DNA from: Tillandsia leiboldiana
Taxonomy: Eukaryota; Streptophyta; Magnoliopsida; Poales; Bromeliaceae
Length of the DNA: 64,000 nucleotides
Direction of reading: 5' to 3'
Assembly (NCBI GenBank): GCA_029204045.2
Contig: CM055072.1
Span: 5,698,042-5,762,041, forward strand
The translations under genes and the position numbers were made by a program. How positions within the stretch are numbered: the stretch's first letter is position 1; every line of letters starts with the position of its first letter. Shown here piece by piece: positions 34,102 to 45,644 of this stretch. The notes beneath the pieces were generated by a model that did no database searches, was not told where the DNA came from, and saw only the letters and a program-made list of their open reading frames with translations.

Positions 34102-34444
34102 GTTCTCATGCAGGATGGACACCCCATTGCCTACAAGAGTCGCAAACTCAACGACGCCGAACGGCGGTACACTGTCCAAGAGAAGGAGATGACCGTCGTC
34201 GTGCATTGTTTGCGGACATGGCAGCACTATTTGCTCGGGAGCAGGTTTGTGGTGCGCACAAACAACGTCGCCACAAGCTACTTCTAATTGCAGAAGAAGC
34301 TGTCGCCTAAGCAGGCAAGGTGGCAGGATTTCTTGGCGAAGTTCGACATGGAGATGCAGTACAAGCCCGGGAAGGAGAATCACATGGCCGATGCACTCAA
34401 CCGCAAGGTTGAACTAGCGGCTGTGTGGCAACTTCGTGGGACAC
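34102..34444 (+). pseudogene. Element D RNase H, 3' part
   Basis: RNase H resumes with LMQDGHPIAYKSRKLNDAE, then VQEKEM and LRTWQHYLLGSRFVVRT, an in-frame TAA near 34285, and the connector WQDFLAKFDMEMQYKPGKEN followed by MADALNRK. It ends at the solo LTR; target-site copy GACAC at 34440-34444. Confidence 0.88.
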
Positions 34445-35100
34445 TGTCACGCCCCGGGTGTAAACCAGAACCCGGGCCCGTCTACAGATCCGTCGTGCAC
34501 ACGATATTTCCTGCGTACACGAAGCGCTAGTAACCTGCTCAGATATAAGAGATAATAAAAAGAGTATAAAACAGAGCTGAACTAAAAACTAATAGATCTC
34601 AGACTGAAGCTGGAAATAAAATACAGTACATCTGTAAAAATAATACATCTGTCTCTCCCAGCTCACCAAATAAAATACAAATAGCTGGCTAAAGCCAGAC
34701 CCAAAAGTAAAGTACAACCGTCTGAGGAAAAGGGTACACCAATAGTCCAGCTAACTCGCTCATCCTGCCTCGAGATCTATCTACTCAGTCGTCCTCTCAC
34801 CTCGACCCGCCGCTGAAAACCCAGCAACACCCGCAGAAGACACTGCAAAACAAAGGAGAAGACAAAGAGGAAAGGAAAAATGGGGGTGAGAACTACTATA
34901 AAAACAGTTGCCTCCACTAGTGGGTAAAGCCTCAAACTCCGACGCACCCACTAGGTCTACCAGAGGCAAAAGGGAGAAGAAGAGTGGTAAACAACAAAAC
35001 TGCTGAAGAAGGAAACTACAACTATGCCTCTAAATGCATCAGTAACCAAACTGTCCCGGTAACCCAATTTATTCACCAGTAAAAACTGGTACTGCCTGCT

Positions 35101-35601
35101 GTCTCCCTCATCATCGGGCAAATAAAGCCGCGCCTATGTGATAGCAAAACTGTCAATAACTGTCTAACCCCTACGCTCTAGAGGGGAACTCCCCAACGCT
35201 CTAGAGGGGAACTCTACCTGACCCCGACACTCCGGAGGGGAACTCGAGGGGAGCGACCCACACGAGGAAAGCATCACTGGGCATATAAAGCCGCGCCGGT
35301 GTGATAACAAACTCAATCACTGTTTGACCCCCACGCTCTAGAGGGGAACTCCCCAACGCTCTAGAGGGGAACTCGATATCTCACTATAGCAGGACTGGAT
35401 CACGACTCTGATCGAAGTGGGAAAACCCATCCACTAAAGGGAAACCCGATCCCCAATCTGATGCATAAGTAACCATCCGGTCAACCGCCTAATATCCGCG
35501 GTAGCCGTAATAACCCCTAATCCAAAATCGGGTAAAATAATCTGTATCCGGTCAACCGCCTAATATCCGCGGTAGCCGCAATAACCCCTAATCCATAATC
35601 A
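35101..35601 (-). repeat. Short tandem repeats inside the solo LTR
   Basis: Four units with ACGCTCTAGAGGGGAACTC plus a variant (CACTCCGGAGGGGAACTC) occur between 35172 and 35374 within a larger, roughly 170-base duplication beginning with the ATAAAGCCGCGCC segments (about 35126 and 35285). Downstream, a 71-base tandem repeat starts at 35475 and 35546 (CCGGTCAACCGCC ... CCCCTAATCC). They lie in the leader part of the LTR, not in U3. Confidence 0.8.
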
Positions 35602-37021
35602 AATACCACCTGTCCCTGACCCCAAGGTCCCGGCTACACTATCCCGTACCCCTGCTCAAACCCGAGCAACAAGAACCACCTGACTAAAGAATAAGGAGAA
35701 AGAAGCAAGCATGGTTTCTCCTAAGTCAAGTTCCAATATAATAGTGTAGCAACAAATAGTGGCCTATCTAGATGACCATACAAGCATGCTTATGTCCTCA
35801 TGAAAGATAAAGAAAGTGTGACAAATAGTGGTTCCACATGTGTATCAATTAATAACTCCGCATGGATATAACCATCATGCTAAAATCATTATCCCACCAC
35901 ACATGTCTATAATCCACTAATTACCCTCACATAAATCATCCACCTATGCATGGTTAAATGCTAATATTTTGTCCATACAAACATGTATAAGTTCCAACCA
36001 CTGTCAGATTTCCACAATAGTATTTTCCATATGATAGGCGCACAACTATTTTAATTTAAGCATGCATGTCCATTGGTGATCATTCAATATGTCCAATGAA
36101 AGGATCTCTCTAATATTTCTAGTGGGTATGTCAGAATAGAGAGATATAGCAACCACCCACCTCGATCGCGAAGTACATGAAACGACACTTCAAACTCGCC
36201 CTCTCACAAAGAAAATCCCGGCTCACTGCGAACACTGCAACAACAACCAACACAGTGCACAAATTAATCCTACAATTAATACAATGCCGCTGTCCGCACA
36301 ACAGTCCACAAGATGGTCAATTTTAACCTGCGAGATGACATCAGAAAATTCCAGAAAAATAACCATTGCGATCCTCGCGGCGAGCCGATCGAAATGAGTA
36401 CTTGCACGTCCAAATCCGACACCTGTAGGTCAAGAAATAATTAGAACATCACCGTATGTCAAAACCTTCACGAACACAAGCCTGCAGACACTCAGTCTTA
36501 AAGAAGCTTAATTAACACCTTCAAAGAGTCCTCCAAAAATTTCGATAAAAATACGGGTGCGTTCCTCACGAAGCGTAGATGTCAATCGAGTCCTCATACA
36601 CCTCATTCCGATGCCCGTAGACCGAGAAATCACAAGAATACTCCTCCGCTGTCCAAATCCTCACAGCGGTACAAGGGGTCAAAAGATACCTCGGGAACCG
36701 TGTCAAAAATCCAAAATGAGGCAAAGTGATCAAAACGGAAATCGAAGGCTTACCTCTTAGGAACACACTGCCGAAGAAATCGTCCAAAAATTCCGCCTGG
36801 TTTGCGCACAGGAAATTCCTGACTGGACAGCGATGAAAACGGGCCTATAAAGGGAAACGTCGAGGCGCACTGTAAAACCAAGATCGCCGCTGCCGAGCCT
36901 CCAAAAATCAGGGGATCCACCACAAGATCAAAAACATCACAAGGAACAAGTTCCCTAAAGGTTTCTCCCTCTCAATCCCTCTCTAAGACTCGGAAAAAGC
37001 AGAAAAAAAGAGAGGGGAGGG

Positions 37022-37031
37022 GTATTTATAG
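37022..37031 (-). promoter_or_regulatory. TATA box of the solo LTR
   Basis: CTATAAATAC on the minus strand, followed downstream by a pyrimidine-rich (CCTCCCCTCTC) leader. A 12-base inverted repeat, CCGGATTCGGGC (37055-37066) and GCCCGAATCCGG (37080-37091), with an inner CCGAATTCGG palindrome (37068-37077), sits just upstream. Confidence 0.75.
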
Positions 37032-37134
37032 GCCCAGCCCAGCCCAACCAACAACCGGATTCGGGCGCCGAATTCGGGTGCCCGAATCCGGCCCAAAATC
37101 CGCTGCTGTACCAGCCCGAATCGCTCCCGGCGCG

Positions 37135-37462
37135 CCACGTCATCGCGCCCCGCGCGCTCGGTGTACGCGCGCCCGCCTATCGCGGCGCGCCGCGTGGCAT
37201 CGCGGTCCACCGCGGGAACCGTGGGCCGCGGTTCACGCCGGAACCGCCGGGTCACTGCGCCCGCCAATGAGCGGGCGACACGTGGCCCGGTCGGTCCATC
37301 GTGCGCCGCGCCCGCGCGCCTGTCGCGCGTGCGTTGACCGTCCAATCACTGAGCGCCACGTGTCATCGCCAACATTCGCTGCGCCCGGTGCACGAACCTG
37401 ATGCACCCGTCGAATCCAAAGCCGCCACGTGTCTCCAGCGCATCCAATGGGAAGCCGCCACG
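37135..37462 (-). promoter_or_regulatory. Array of four ERSE-I-like modules and a UPRE-like site
   Basis: Modules of the form CCAAT-N9-CCACG: 37264-37282 (CCAAT...ACACG), 37342-37360 (exact), 37411-37429 (CGAAT...CCACG) and 37444-37462 (exact). ERSE-I is the known ER-stress element bound by NF-Y together with a membrane-released bZIP factor. In modules 2-4 the CCACG extends to a CCACGTG G-box. TGACGTGG (minus strand, 37135-37142) matches the UPRE core, and TCATCG occurs at 37140-37145 and 37363-37368. All lie 100-440 bases upstream of the TATA box. Confidence 0.6.
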
Positions 37463-37928
37463 TGGCACACCCATCTCTGTACACCGCGCCCGCACCTGCG
37501 CCTGCACGCGCCTGCCTGCGCTGCCCGCACCTGCCCGCTGCCGCGCCCGCGCCTGCGCCGCCGTGCTCCGCCGCCTGCCCGCCGGCGCCGGCGCCGCCCC
37601 GGCCGCCGAAACAGTAAAACTGCCTCGAAATCCGTATTTGCGCATCCGGGCACCGAAAAATACAAGTAAATAGCCCATTTTCATCGTTTTCGCGCGCTGA
37701 GTCCAAATTTGAAGTCCGTTTTGCCAAATTCCGCTTCTAAAATTTGTCGAAGGCATCCGGACAGGTAAACTTAATCCAAATTTCGCGCTGGGTCCATTTC
37801 TGAGGTCCGATTCGTGTGCAAACACCTCCAGCACACAGCAAAGGCCTCCGAAAGCTACTAAACACACTGCAGAAGCTCTGTTTGTCCAACAGTAATTCTC
37901 TTGCGAAAATTCGGGTCCTCACAGACAC

Positions 37929-38882
37929 TCCGCGATTGACTTCTCGCAGGAACCAACCAGGACCCTATCGCTCAGAACCTTGTGCAACTTGTCAGGGAGG
38001 GCAAAACACGAAGGTTTTGGCTTAGCGACGGGTTACTCACCAAAGGGCGGCAGGTGTTTGTGCTCAAGTGGGGCAACCTTTGCCGCGAGCTCATAAAGGA
38101 GTGTCTAGGTCATCCAGGTCAGAAGCGTACTCTAGCACTGCTCGAGGCCGCTTACTACTGGACACGATTGCACGAAGACGTCGAGGCCTACGTGCGAACT
38201 TGCTTGGTGTGTCAACAGGACAAGGTTGAACACCAGTGACCTGGTGGTCTCCTCGAACCATTGCCTATTCCGAACCGTCTGTGGGAGAGCATCTCCATGG
38301 ACTTCATCTCCGCCTTGCCAAAGGTAGGGGAGCGTGGATCCATACTGGTGGTGGTGGATCGTTTTTCTAAGTACGGGACCTTCATCACAGCACCAACCGA
38401 TTGCACGGTTGAAGAAGAAGCATGACTCTTCGTCAGCCATGTCGTCAAACTTTGGGGGATCCCCGAAACATATTAAGCGACCACGACCCCGACCCCAGAT
38501 TCACCGGCAAGTTTTGGACCAAGGTGTTCAAAATCTTGGGGTCTGAGTTGCTCTTCTCCACCAGTTTTCATCCACAGACCGACGGACAAACGGAGCGGGT
38601 GAATGCTCTGTTGGAGGAGTACTTGCGGCACTATGTGAGTGCTAGCTAGAAGGATTGGGTGCATCACCTTGATGTCGCCCAGGTTTCCTACAATTTGCGG
38701 CGTAGCAACTTTACGGGCTATAGTCCCTTCAAGCTGGCGATTGGGCGACAACCGCTCACCCCCACACACAGCCGCCATGGAAGAGCAGTTTTGCAACCCT
38801 GTTGCTCTCCAATTCACCTCTAACTCGCAGGAAGGGTGAAATTGTGAGGGCAAGCTTGGAGAAAGCAACCCGGCATGGAAGA
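37929..38882 (+). pseudogene. Element D integrase, truncated
   Basis: Integrase resumes after the solo LTR: zinc-binding region with LGHPGQKRTLALLEAAYYW and CLVCQQDKVEHQ (His/Cys ligands), a TGA near 38237, the core beginning MDFISALPK (first catalytic Asp), FSKYGTFITAP, the second-Asp region in another frame, then SFHPQTDGQTERVN with the catalytic Glu. The C-terminal end, recognisable as RASLEKATR, reaches about 38882, where antisense sequence of another element begins. The chromodomain and 3' LTR are missing. Confidence 0.8.
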
Positions 38883-39237
38883 AGCCAGAGTACCAGTTAA
38901 CCGCACAGAAGTGCAACTTTGTATGCTACCGGTCCGACCAGCTCAAGTATTCCAAAGGGACTAATAAATCATGGGCTAAGCTTCCCACGCACTCCAAATC
39001 TCCGAATCCCCGAGACGGCAAAAACACATGGTCAATTCACCTCTAACTCACAGTAAGGGTGAAATTGTGAGGGCAAGCTTGGAGAAAGCAACCCGACGTG
39101 GAAGAAGCCAAAGTACCAGCTAACCGCACAGAAGTGTAACTTTGTATCAAGTATTCCAAAGGGACCAATAAATCATGGGCTAAGCTTTCCACGCACTTCA
39201 AATCTCCGAATCCCCGAGACGGCAAAAACACATGGTC
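38810..39237. repeat. 223-bp tandem duplication spanning the D/C junction
   Basis: Two units start at 38810 and 39033 with CAATTCACCTCTAACTC. Each contains the end of element D integrase followed by antisense integrase tail of the other lineage. The second unit lacks about 18 bases (GCTACCGGTCCGACCAGCT region). The duplication therefore happened after the junction formed. Confidence 0.8.
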
Positions 39238-40308
39238 ATCAACCTGAAACTCCTAGTTTCGTCGCCTAGTATCTGCATAACTCCTCTGTCGACTCTGGGC
39301 GGTCTCAAGATGTCGTCGAATAATCCTGACCTTTTTCTCTGCCTCCTGCAAGATATCGGATCCCAAAGTCCTCTCACCCATGCCACTCCAATGTAGAGAT
39401 GATCGACACTTGCGTCCATACAACGCTTCAAACGGAGCCATTTGAATGCTCGCTTGATAGCTGCTGTTGTACGCAAACTCGGTCAATCCAAGGTGTCGAT
39501 ACCACCCTCCTCTAAAATTCAGGACGCAAGCTCTCAGCATATCCTCTAATATCTGAATTGTCCGCTCTGACTATTCCTCGATTTGTGGGTGAAAAGCTGT
39601 ACTGAAACGGAGCTGAGTCTCCATGGTTGTCTATAAGCTCCTCCAGAAATGCGAGACGTACCTCGGGTCTCGATCTGAAACTATCGAGGCGGGTACTTTT
39701 TGTAACCTCACCACCTCATCCAAATATAACTGTGTGAGTCACTCTAGTGGCCAAGTTACCTGAACCGGCAGGAAGTGGGCAGACTTGGTCAGTCTATCAT
39801 CTATCACCCAAACTGCATCCGCCCCGCTCTGAGCTCTCGGTAATCCTGCTATGAAATCCATCGTAATATGATCCTATTTCCACTCAAGAATTGGGATACT
39901 CTGTAATTTGCCAGCAGGAACACGGTGGTCTATTTTCACTTGCTGACAAGTTAAACATTGAGCTACGAGTCTCCCGATATTCTTCTTCATTCCATTTCAC
40001 CGAAAGTGTGCCTTGAGGTCCTTATACATTTTAGTTCCACCAGGGTGAATGGTATAAGGTGTATAATGGGCATCTCTCAAAATATGCTCTCCGATCTCGG
40101 CATTCATAGGCACACAAGCTCGATCCCTGTATCGTAGTACTCCTGACGCATCTACTGTAAAGTCCCCAGCCTGCTCGCTCTGATTCTTCTCTCGAATCCT
40201 CATCAGAGGGGGGTCCTCACTCTGTCTCTCTCTGATCTTGTCCAACAGAGTGGGCTGCAAGACCATAGGCATTAGTCTCGTTGAAACCCCAGGGGACACA
40301 GCCAAAAT
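38883..40308 (-). pseudogene. Antisense gypsy integrase fragment (fragment C)
   Basis: On the minus strand this runs from the RNase H/integrase linker (SPGVSTRLMPMVLQPTLLDK) through the zinc-binding region (HYTPYTIHPGGTKMY, CLTCQQVK), the catalytic core (MDFIAGLPR, SDRDPRYVSHFW, FSTAFHPQ) and NSSYQASIQMAPFEALYGRK to the C-terminal region, where it is cut at the junction with element D. It is a close relative of element E. Several stops are present, for example at the EWK*D and E*LTQ positions. No reverse transcriptase or gag is attached. Confidence 0.85.
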
Positions 40309-43300
40309 AAGTGATTCGTTTTTAGCCCAGATTCAAAATATACGCAGTATTTCCCACGTATAAGAAGCGATACAACAACTCAAGTAACAGGATGATGTAA
40401 TACAGGAGTGAGTAAAGCCGAGAAGAGTGGTATAGAGCGAGAAAGTAAATCACAGACTAAACTGTATACAAATAAATACATCTCTAAAATCAACTCCAAG
40501 TACAACACTAATATAACTCCAAAATACAACTCCAATATATACAATAACCACCTCTCAAAGTAAATATGTACAAACAGCTGGCTCTAGCCAGACCCAAATA
40601 TATACAGTAGTCTGAAAATCTAAAAAAGATTGAAAATAAGTAAAACTACAGGTCCACCTCTAGCAAGTCGTTAGGGAGGAGCTCTAACTAGTCTGCGATC
40701 CCCTTGCCACGCTTTTCCTGCGCCGCTGCTACTGTGGAAGTCTCTGGGGAGCAACAACGGGTGTGAGAACTACCAAAACTAGCAGTCCTCAGTGGGTATG
40801 CCATCGAACCTCCGACCTACCCACCGAGTCTATCAAAAAGCAAAGTAGGAAATGATAATAAGTATGAAAGTAATAACTGGAATGAAAGCTATACTACTAT
40901 GCCCAATGCCAAATGTATAATGTCAAGTATATGTATGTATGCATCACTGAAAGAAAACTTCTGAGATATAACCCAATCAATCGACCGACACCCAAACCCG
41001 GTCCCGCCTATGCTTACATCACAAAAGATCACCCTCACCGTTGTGTATCAACGACGTGGCATCACAACCATGTATCAACGGTGTGGAATCATACTCAAGT
41101 ATCAATCTAATCGACCGGGTATCACGGTCCCGCCTACTCAGGAGTGGCACTTGAGAGGTGCGACCCTACTCCTAGTAAATAAGTAACAAGAACGAATATG
41201 TAGCAGGCGAAAGTCATCACTATGCTCAAGGTGGAAGACTCAATCCACTAATGCAATCCCGACTCCAAACTGATGTATAAACACTAATCGGCCAAACGGC
41301 CCACAATCTGCAGTTGTCGAACAACTCCCGAGTCAAATAATTCGGTGCTATCCCACTCGACTCGATATCATAGCTATACTATCCCCAACCCTGCTCAATA
41401 CCCCGAGCAACAATAATCATAAGGGAAGAAAAATAGGTTTTCTCCTAAGTTTGATTCCAATATAAATAGTATAGCAATAGAGAAAGGTGTGGCTTATCTA
41501 GATGTCCAAACAAGCATGGAATAGTTCTCACACAAGCTAAGTATAGATCTCAATATAAATATCAAGTTTAAGCATGATTTGACCAAATATAGATAGTAAA
41601 CACCACAACCGCACAATGCTGAAATTGGTTGAACCGACATGTAGGCCGCAATTTCGATGTGCTCAATAACTCATATGTTTGCCCAATGATCCGCAGTCTG
41701 ATCGATCTGATTTTCGGCGGCCACAATCCCCGGGTTCTTAGCTTTCTAATGAACTCAAAAACTCCCAAAATCTCCTGGCGGATTGAACAAAATTGCAAAA
41801 ACATTAACAACTGCGCAGAAATTTAAGCATTTGATACAAGTGGGAAAGGATACAAAATATGCTATATATACCTCAATATGCTTCAATATTACAGCCCAAC
41901 TTTGGTTTCTAAGTTCCCCTATAACTTAGAAACATCAAGGAATCCACAAAAAGCTAATTTTAAATCCCACAATTCAGCTCATAACTTGTTCATACCATTG
42001 TTGTCCCAAAATCTGCATGTATTTCATCAGCTGAGATTCAGCTTGATGTAGTTTCCAAATTAAACATAATCACAAGTTGAAACCAATAAAGAAATTACTC
42101 ACCATACTCATAAGATTGTATTCAACCTCTTGGATCAAGCACAAAACCACAATTGAGCCACGAAATTATGTCCACAACTGAAATAGTACAAAATGTTGTG
42201 CTCACTTAACATGCAAAATTTCAGCAATAATAGGTTCAGGGAAAAGGCTTAATATAGTATATCAAATACCTTCAAAACTCCAAGATTAATGTGTCAAGAT
42301 GTTCCTCTTGAAGTCTAGATGATTACCAAGCTTTAAATCCTCTATTTCATAAGAAAAAGATAAAAAAATCCCATAATTACTCAAAACTGTCCAAACTCTG
42401 AAAACTGCACACACGGGCTCAAAGATAGGCATACATACCTATTCAAATGCTGGAATTGACCTCCCTCAACAATATCAAAGTTGTAGTGCTACGAGTTTTT
42501 GAAGATTTCCCCACAAGAATCAGCTCAAAACTCCACTCCTACTATCCAGTGGAAGAAAAATACCGAGTGCTGTTCAGAAATCTAGGCTGTGCACGTGGGT
42601 CTCAAAGATGGCTAAAAATACCTAGCTTAAAGTCCAAACTGGAGTTTCTCACAAATATGAAGGTCGTAGTGCTATGAGTGCTGAAGATTTCTCCACAAGA
42701 ATCACCTCCAAACTCCACTCCTATAGTTATGGGGAAACCAGGGAAGAAGCGTCGACGGAGTTGCCAAACTATGCAAGCAAGCTCCAAGCTCAACAATGGT
42801 GGAAAGGTATGGAGGAAGAAGATGATGGAGCTCCTATAAGGCCTCTTCTCTTGCTATCAAAGGTGGAGTAAGCCAAAAAGATTGCTTCAGGTTAAAGGGA
42901 GCCTATTTATAGCCCAAAGTGAAGAATAACTTGCACCCTCGGATCCACAAAAACATAAACCACTGTTCAAGGGGCGGGTTTCGGGCGTCCGAAACTGCTG
43001 AGCGTGCCCGCCTCACCAGCGCTCGAATTGCCCGAGACGTGCGTTGCGCGGAGAGCATGCCCGCTCACGCTCGGGCGCTCCCGCTGCGTGCCACGCGTTG
43101 CGACGCGCGTCAGCGGGGCCCGGCGCCACGCGGCGCCATGCCGTAGCCTCCGCAGCGGCCACCTGTCCGAGTTGACCCCGGGTCAACTACGGCCCGGCCC
43201 AACACATTCGGGCGTCCAAATCCTTTATTAGGTGCCCGAATCCACAGTAAAAACACATATATAGTGTTTTTCGATCTGAATTTCGCGTGGAATTCATTTT

Positions 43301-43398
43301 TCGCGTCCGTTTGACGCGCAAACGACTACGACACACGAAAGTGTCGACAGGCCTCTGATCAACCAACCAACCGGTCAACTGGTGTTTGGGTCTTCACA
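40309..43398 (-). repeat. Antisense LTR of the element E family (LTR C')
   Basis: About 3.1 kb. In its own sense it starts TGTGAAGACCC at 43398 and closely matches the LTR of element E from 48734. TATA box CTATAAATAG at 42903-42912 (minus). Upstream palindromic sites are at about 43206 and 42979-42994; the latter is TTTCGGACGCCCGAAA, one base off the perfect palindrome in element E. The left boundary near 40309 is approximate: the expected GGGGCGTGACA end is missing and the sequence passes directly into integrase fragment C. No gene inside. Confidence 0.8.
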
Positions 43399-44095
43399 TT
43401 CTTCCCCACTAAAAAGGGTTTCGTCCACGAAACCGAGCATACCTCAGGAGGGAGTCTCAAACAAGTACTGATGTGGAATCCTCATCTCATCCTTAGGTTC
43501 TCAATCTAAAACTCCAAGTCTCATCGCCTTCTATCGGCATAACTCCTCTGCCGACTCAAATCAACCAAAAGCAAATCCACAGCTCCACAATCACACACCC
43601 TTATACTAATCTCAGATGGCTTAGAGTAGATCCACACAACTATCAACGAAAGGAAGGAGCCCAACATCAGGAACATCATCAACCCGAACCCTCAATTTAA
43701 AAAACAAGCCGAAAATAATAAAAGTTTCAAAAATCTCGAAAGGCTAGTGCCTTCACCCCAATCAAACAAGAACAAGTTTCAGCACCTTCTCCATTTCTGG
43801 AGTAGCCTTTCGAAATTGTTGACCTGTTCGCAAAGTCTCGGTGCAAAGAAGTAAAAAGAACGAGAGAGGTGCTGAAGTTGTTCCTATTGCGGCTAGTTCC
43901 AAGTCATGCGTGTAGGGTAATTCTTCTCATAATCCTTCAATTGGCGTGGGCTCCCGCTGCTCGGGCTTCTCAACTGGTACAGGATGTGCCCGCGTCGCTG
44001 CACGGCGCCTCGGAGGCATCGCAGTCAACTGCAACAAAATCCGAACATCAGAACACCACAACACTCGACCCAATCCAGCGAAAGTGAAAGACATC
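43399..44095 (-). pseudogene. Strongly deleted antisense internal domain next to LTR C'
   Basis: Reading the minus strand from right to left: a gag start MPPRRRAATRAHPVPVEKPE (ATG at 44019), joined within about 60 bases to an RNase H scrap (QLKDYEKNYP-like, near 43955 to 43910), then about 300 bases related to antisense LTR sequence near 63210-63260, then the integrase/chromodomain tail (about 43548-43445) and the polypurine tract that precedes LTR C'. More than 4 kb of gag-pol is gone. It faces element E head to head. Confidence 0.65.
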
Positions 44096-44220
44096 GCCCC
44101 ACTTCTGTAGCGGAATCGTAGATAGGAGGAGCTTTTGGAGTGACTGCTAGCATAGAGGAGTGAGCCTGTTCAGCGTGTGCCAGAGCTCTCAGCAGTACCT
44201 TCGAGCAGTGGTGGACCACA

Positions 44221-45170
44221 GGGTACAGTTCAGCCTTTGACCGCAGTCGAGCAGGAGTAGGTGGCGGAGCGGTTGGCTCGGTTTTGCAAGTTTGACCCGC
44301 TCGGATTTACATACCGAGATGCAGAGCCGTGGGAGGTGGAGGCTTGGGTTGCAGCTCTGGAGAAGCTCTTTAGGGACATCTTTATCCCAGAGAGCGAGAG
44401 GGTCCATATGGCTGTCCATTGTTTGGAGGGTGATTGCGGATGCATGGTGGCGGAGAGTGGAGCCTGTTGAGTTTCAGACCACCCGTCAGATGCCGTGGGC
44501 CGAGTTTCGGAGGATGCTTTTCGGAGCCTACTTTTCGAACAGTGTGAAGCAGAAAACTTGAGGAGGAATTGAAGAACATACAGCAGGGTAGCCGTACCGT
44601 TCAGGAGTACTTTCGGGAGTTTACGCGGTTGCTTAACTGCGTGCCTTTCGTTGCCAAGGATGAGCCACAAAGTTTATTTGTTTGAGAGCGGTCTTCGTTC
44701 AGAGATATATACCCTGGTTCATGCACAGAGGCTACAGACACTGGATGAGGCGGTTGAGCAGGCTTTATGGGTCGAGAGGGGCGACATTGTTGTGAGTAGA
44801 CGAGCTCAAGTACCTGGACAGAGCTCCGAAAGAAAACGCTCGGCTCCTGAGGATGGGGGACAGGCCAGTGAGTGGTGACCGCCTAGACCACTGCGACCCC
44901 AGTCTCAGGGCCGTGGACGTTCAGGATGGCGGAGGCCTGGTGGATCCCAGAGGCAGCCGCAGTAGTAGAGACAGCAGCAGTAGCACCAGAGGTGCCCAGA
45001 TAGATGTGTGATTTGTGGCGGACCCCACACACCCCCTCAGTATGAGCAGCTACAGGGCCGGTGTTTTATATGCGGCCAGTCAGGGCATTACTCATCCTCT
45101 TGCCCGAGAGCGGGGTCTCCTGCACCATCATCAGCATCGACTCCTCCCTCGCCTCTATAGATAGTAGGAG
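44221..45170 (+). pseudogene. gag: Element E gag with two zinc knuckles
   Basis: Capsid region in two or three frames: VAERLARFCKFDPLGFTY, EAWVAALEKLFRDIF, then (shifted) WAEFRRMLFGAYFSN, VQEYFREFTRLLNC and GLRSEIYTLV. Stops lie near 44466, 44560 and 44877. It ends with CVICGGPHTPPQY and CFICGQSGHYSSSC (about 45006-45100). This pairing of a CVIC knuckle with a CF.CG..GH knuckle is the same layout as in the LARD 2 protein at 55081. Confidence 0.82.
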
Positions 45171-45292
45171 CGCCACAGAGGTACAGTTAGGCAGACTGGG
45201 CCACTTCATCACAACAGCCAGACAGACGGCCACCACCGGGCGGACGAGCATATGCCGCCCAGGTAGAGGATTCTGCGGCAGCTGACCAGGTA

Positions 45293-45625
45293 GTGGCAGG
45301 TATTATTATGATCTCCTCCACTCGACCTAGAGCTTTATTTGATACTGGAGCACCACATTCTTTCATCAGTAGAGCATTTGCATTATTGCATGGGTTAGAG
45401 ATAGGACCATTAGCATGTGCACGTGAGGTTCAGGTCCCCGATCATGTGTTGCATGTAGATGAGTATTGTTGGTTCTGCCTAGTGCAGTTAGGTACCTGGA
45501 TTATGCCTATAGATTTATTGGTCCTACGTCAGCTCCAGGATTTTGATTTGGTGTTAGGTATGGATTGGTTATTCCGGTATTATGCTACTATTGACTGTAG
45601 AGAGAGGACAGTGTACCCTTCATAA
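45293..45625 (+). pseudogene. Element E protease
   Basis: Open frame with the retropepsin active site LFDTGAPHSFIS (about 45334-45370) and DLVLGMDWL (about 45548-45574). It is a domain of the former polyprotein; the frame ends at TAA 45623-45625. Confidence 0.88.
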
Positions 45626-45644
45626 GCCGGGCTAGGAGGAGTAT

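Larger units (their letters stand above)
34445..37923 (-). mobile_element. Solo LTR (3.48 kb) with ER-stress-type promoter motifs
   Basis: A single antisense LTR without internal domain, from TGTCACGCCCC to GGGTCCTCACA on the plus strand and flanked by GACAC on both sides (34440-34444 and 37924-37928). In its own sense it starts TGTGAGGACCCGAA and ends GGGGCGTGACA, like the LARD and gypsy E/C LTRs. Solo LTRs arise by recombination between the two LTRs of one element. U3 is very GC-rich (about 37100-37620), TATA at 37022-37031, and the long downstream part (about 2.5 kb) is AT-richer and repetitive. The open frames across the GC-rich block are composition effects. Confidence 0.9.

Noticed and set aside
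37233..37867. Several long overlapping frames on both strands in the GC-rich block
   Set aside because: High GC removes stop codons on all frames; the proteins are Arg/Ala/Pro-rich without domains, and the block is the U3 of a solo LTR.
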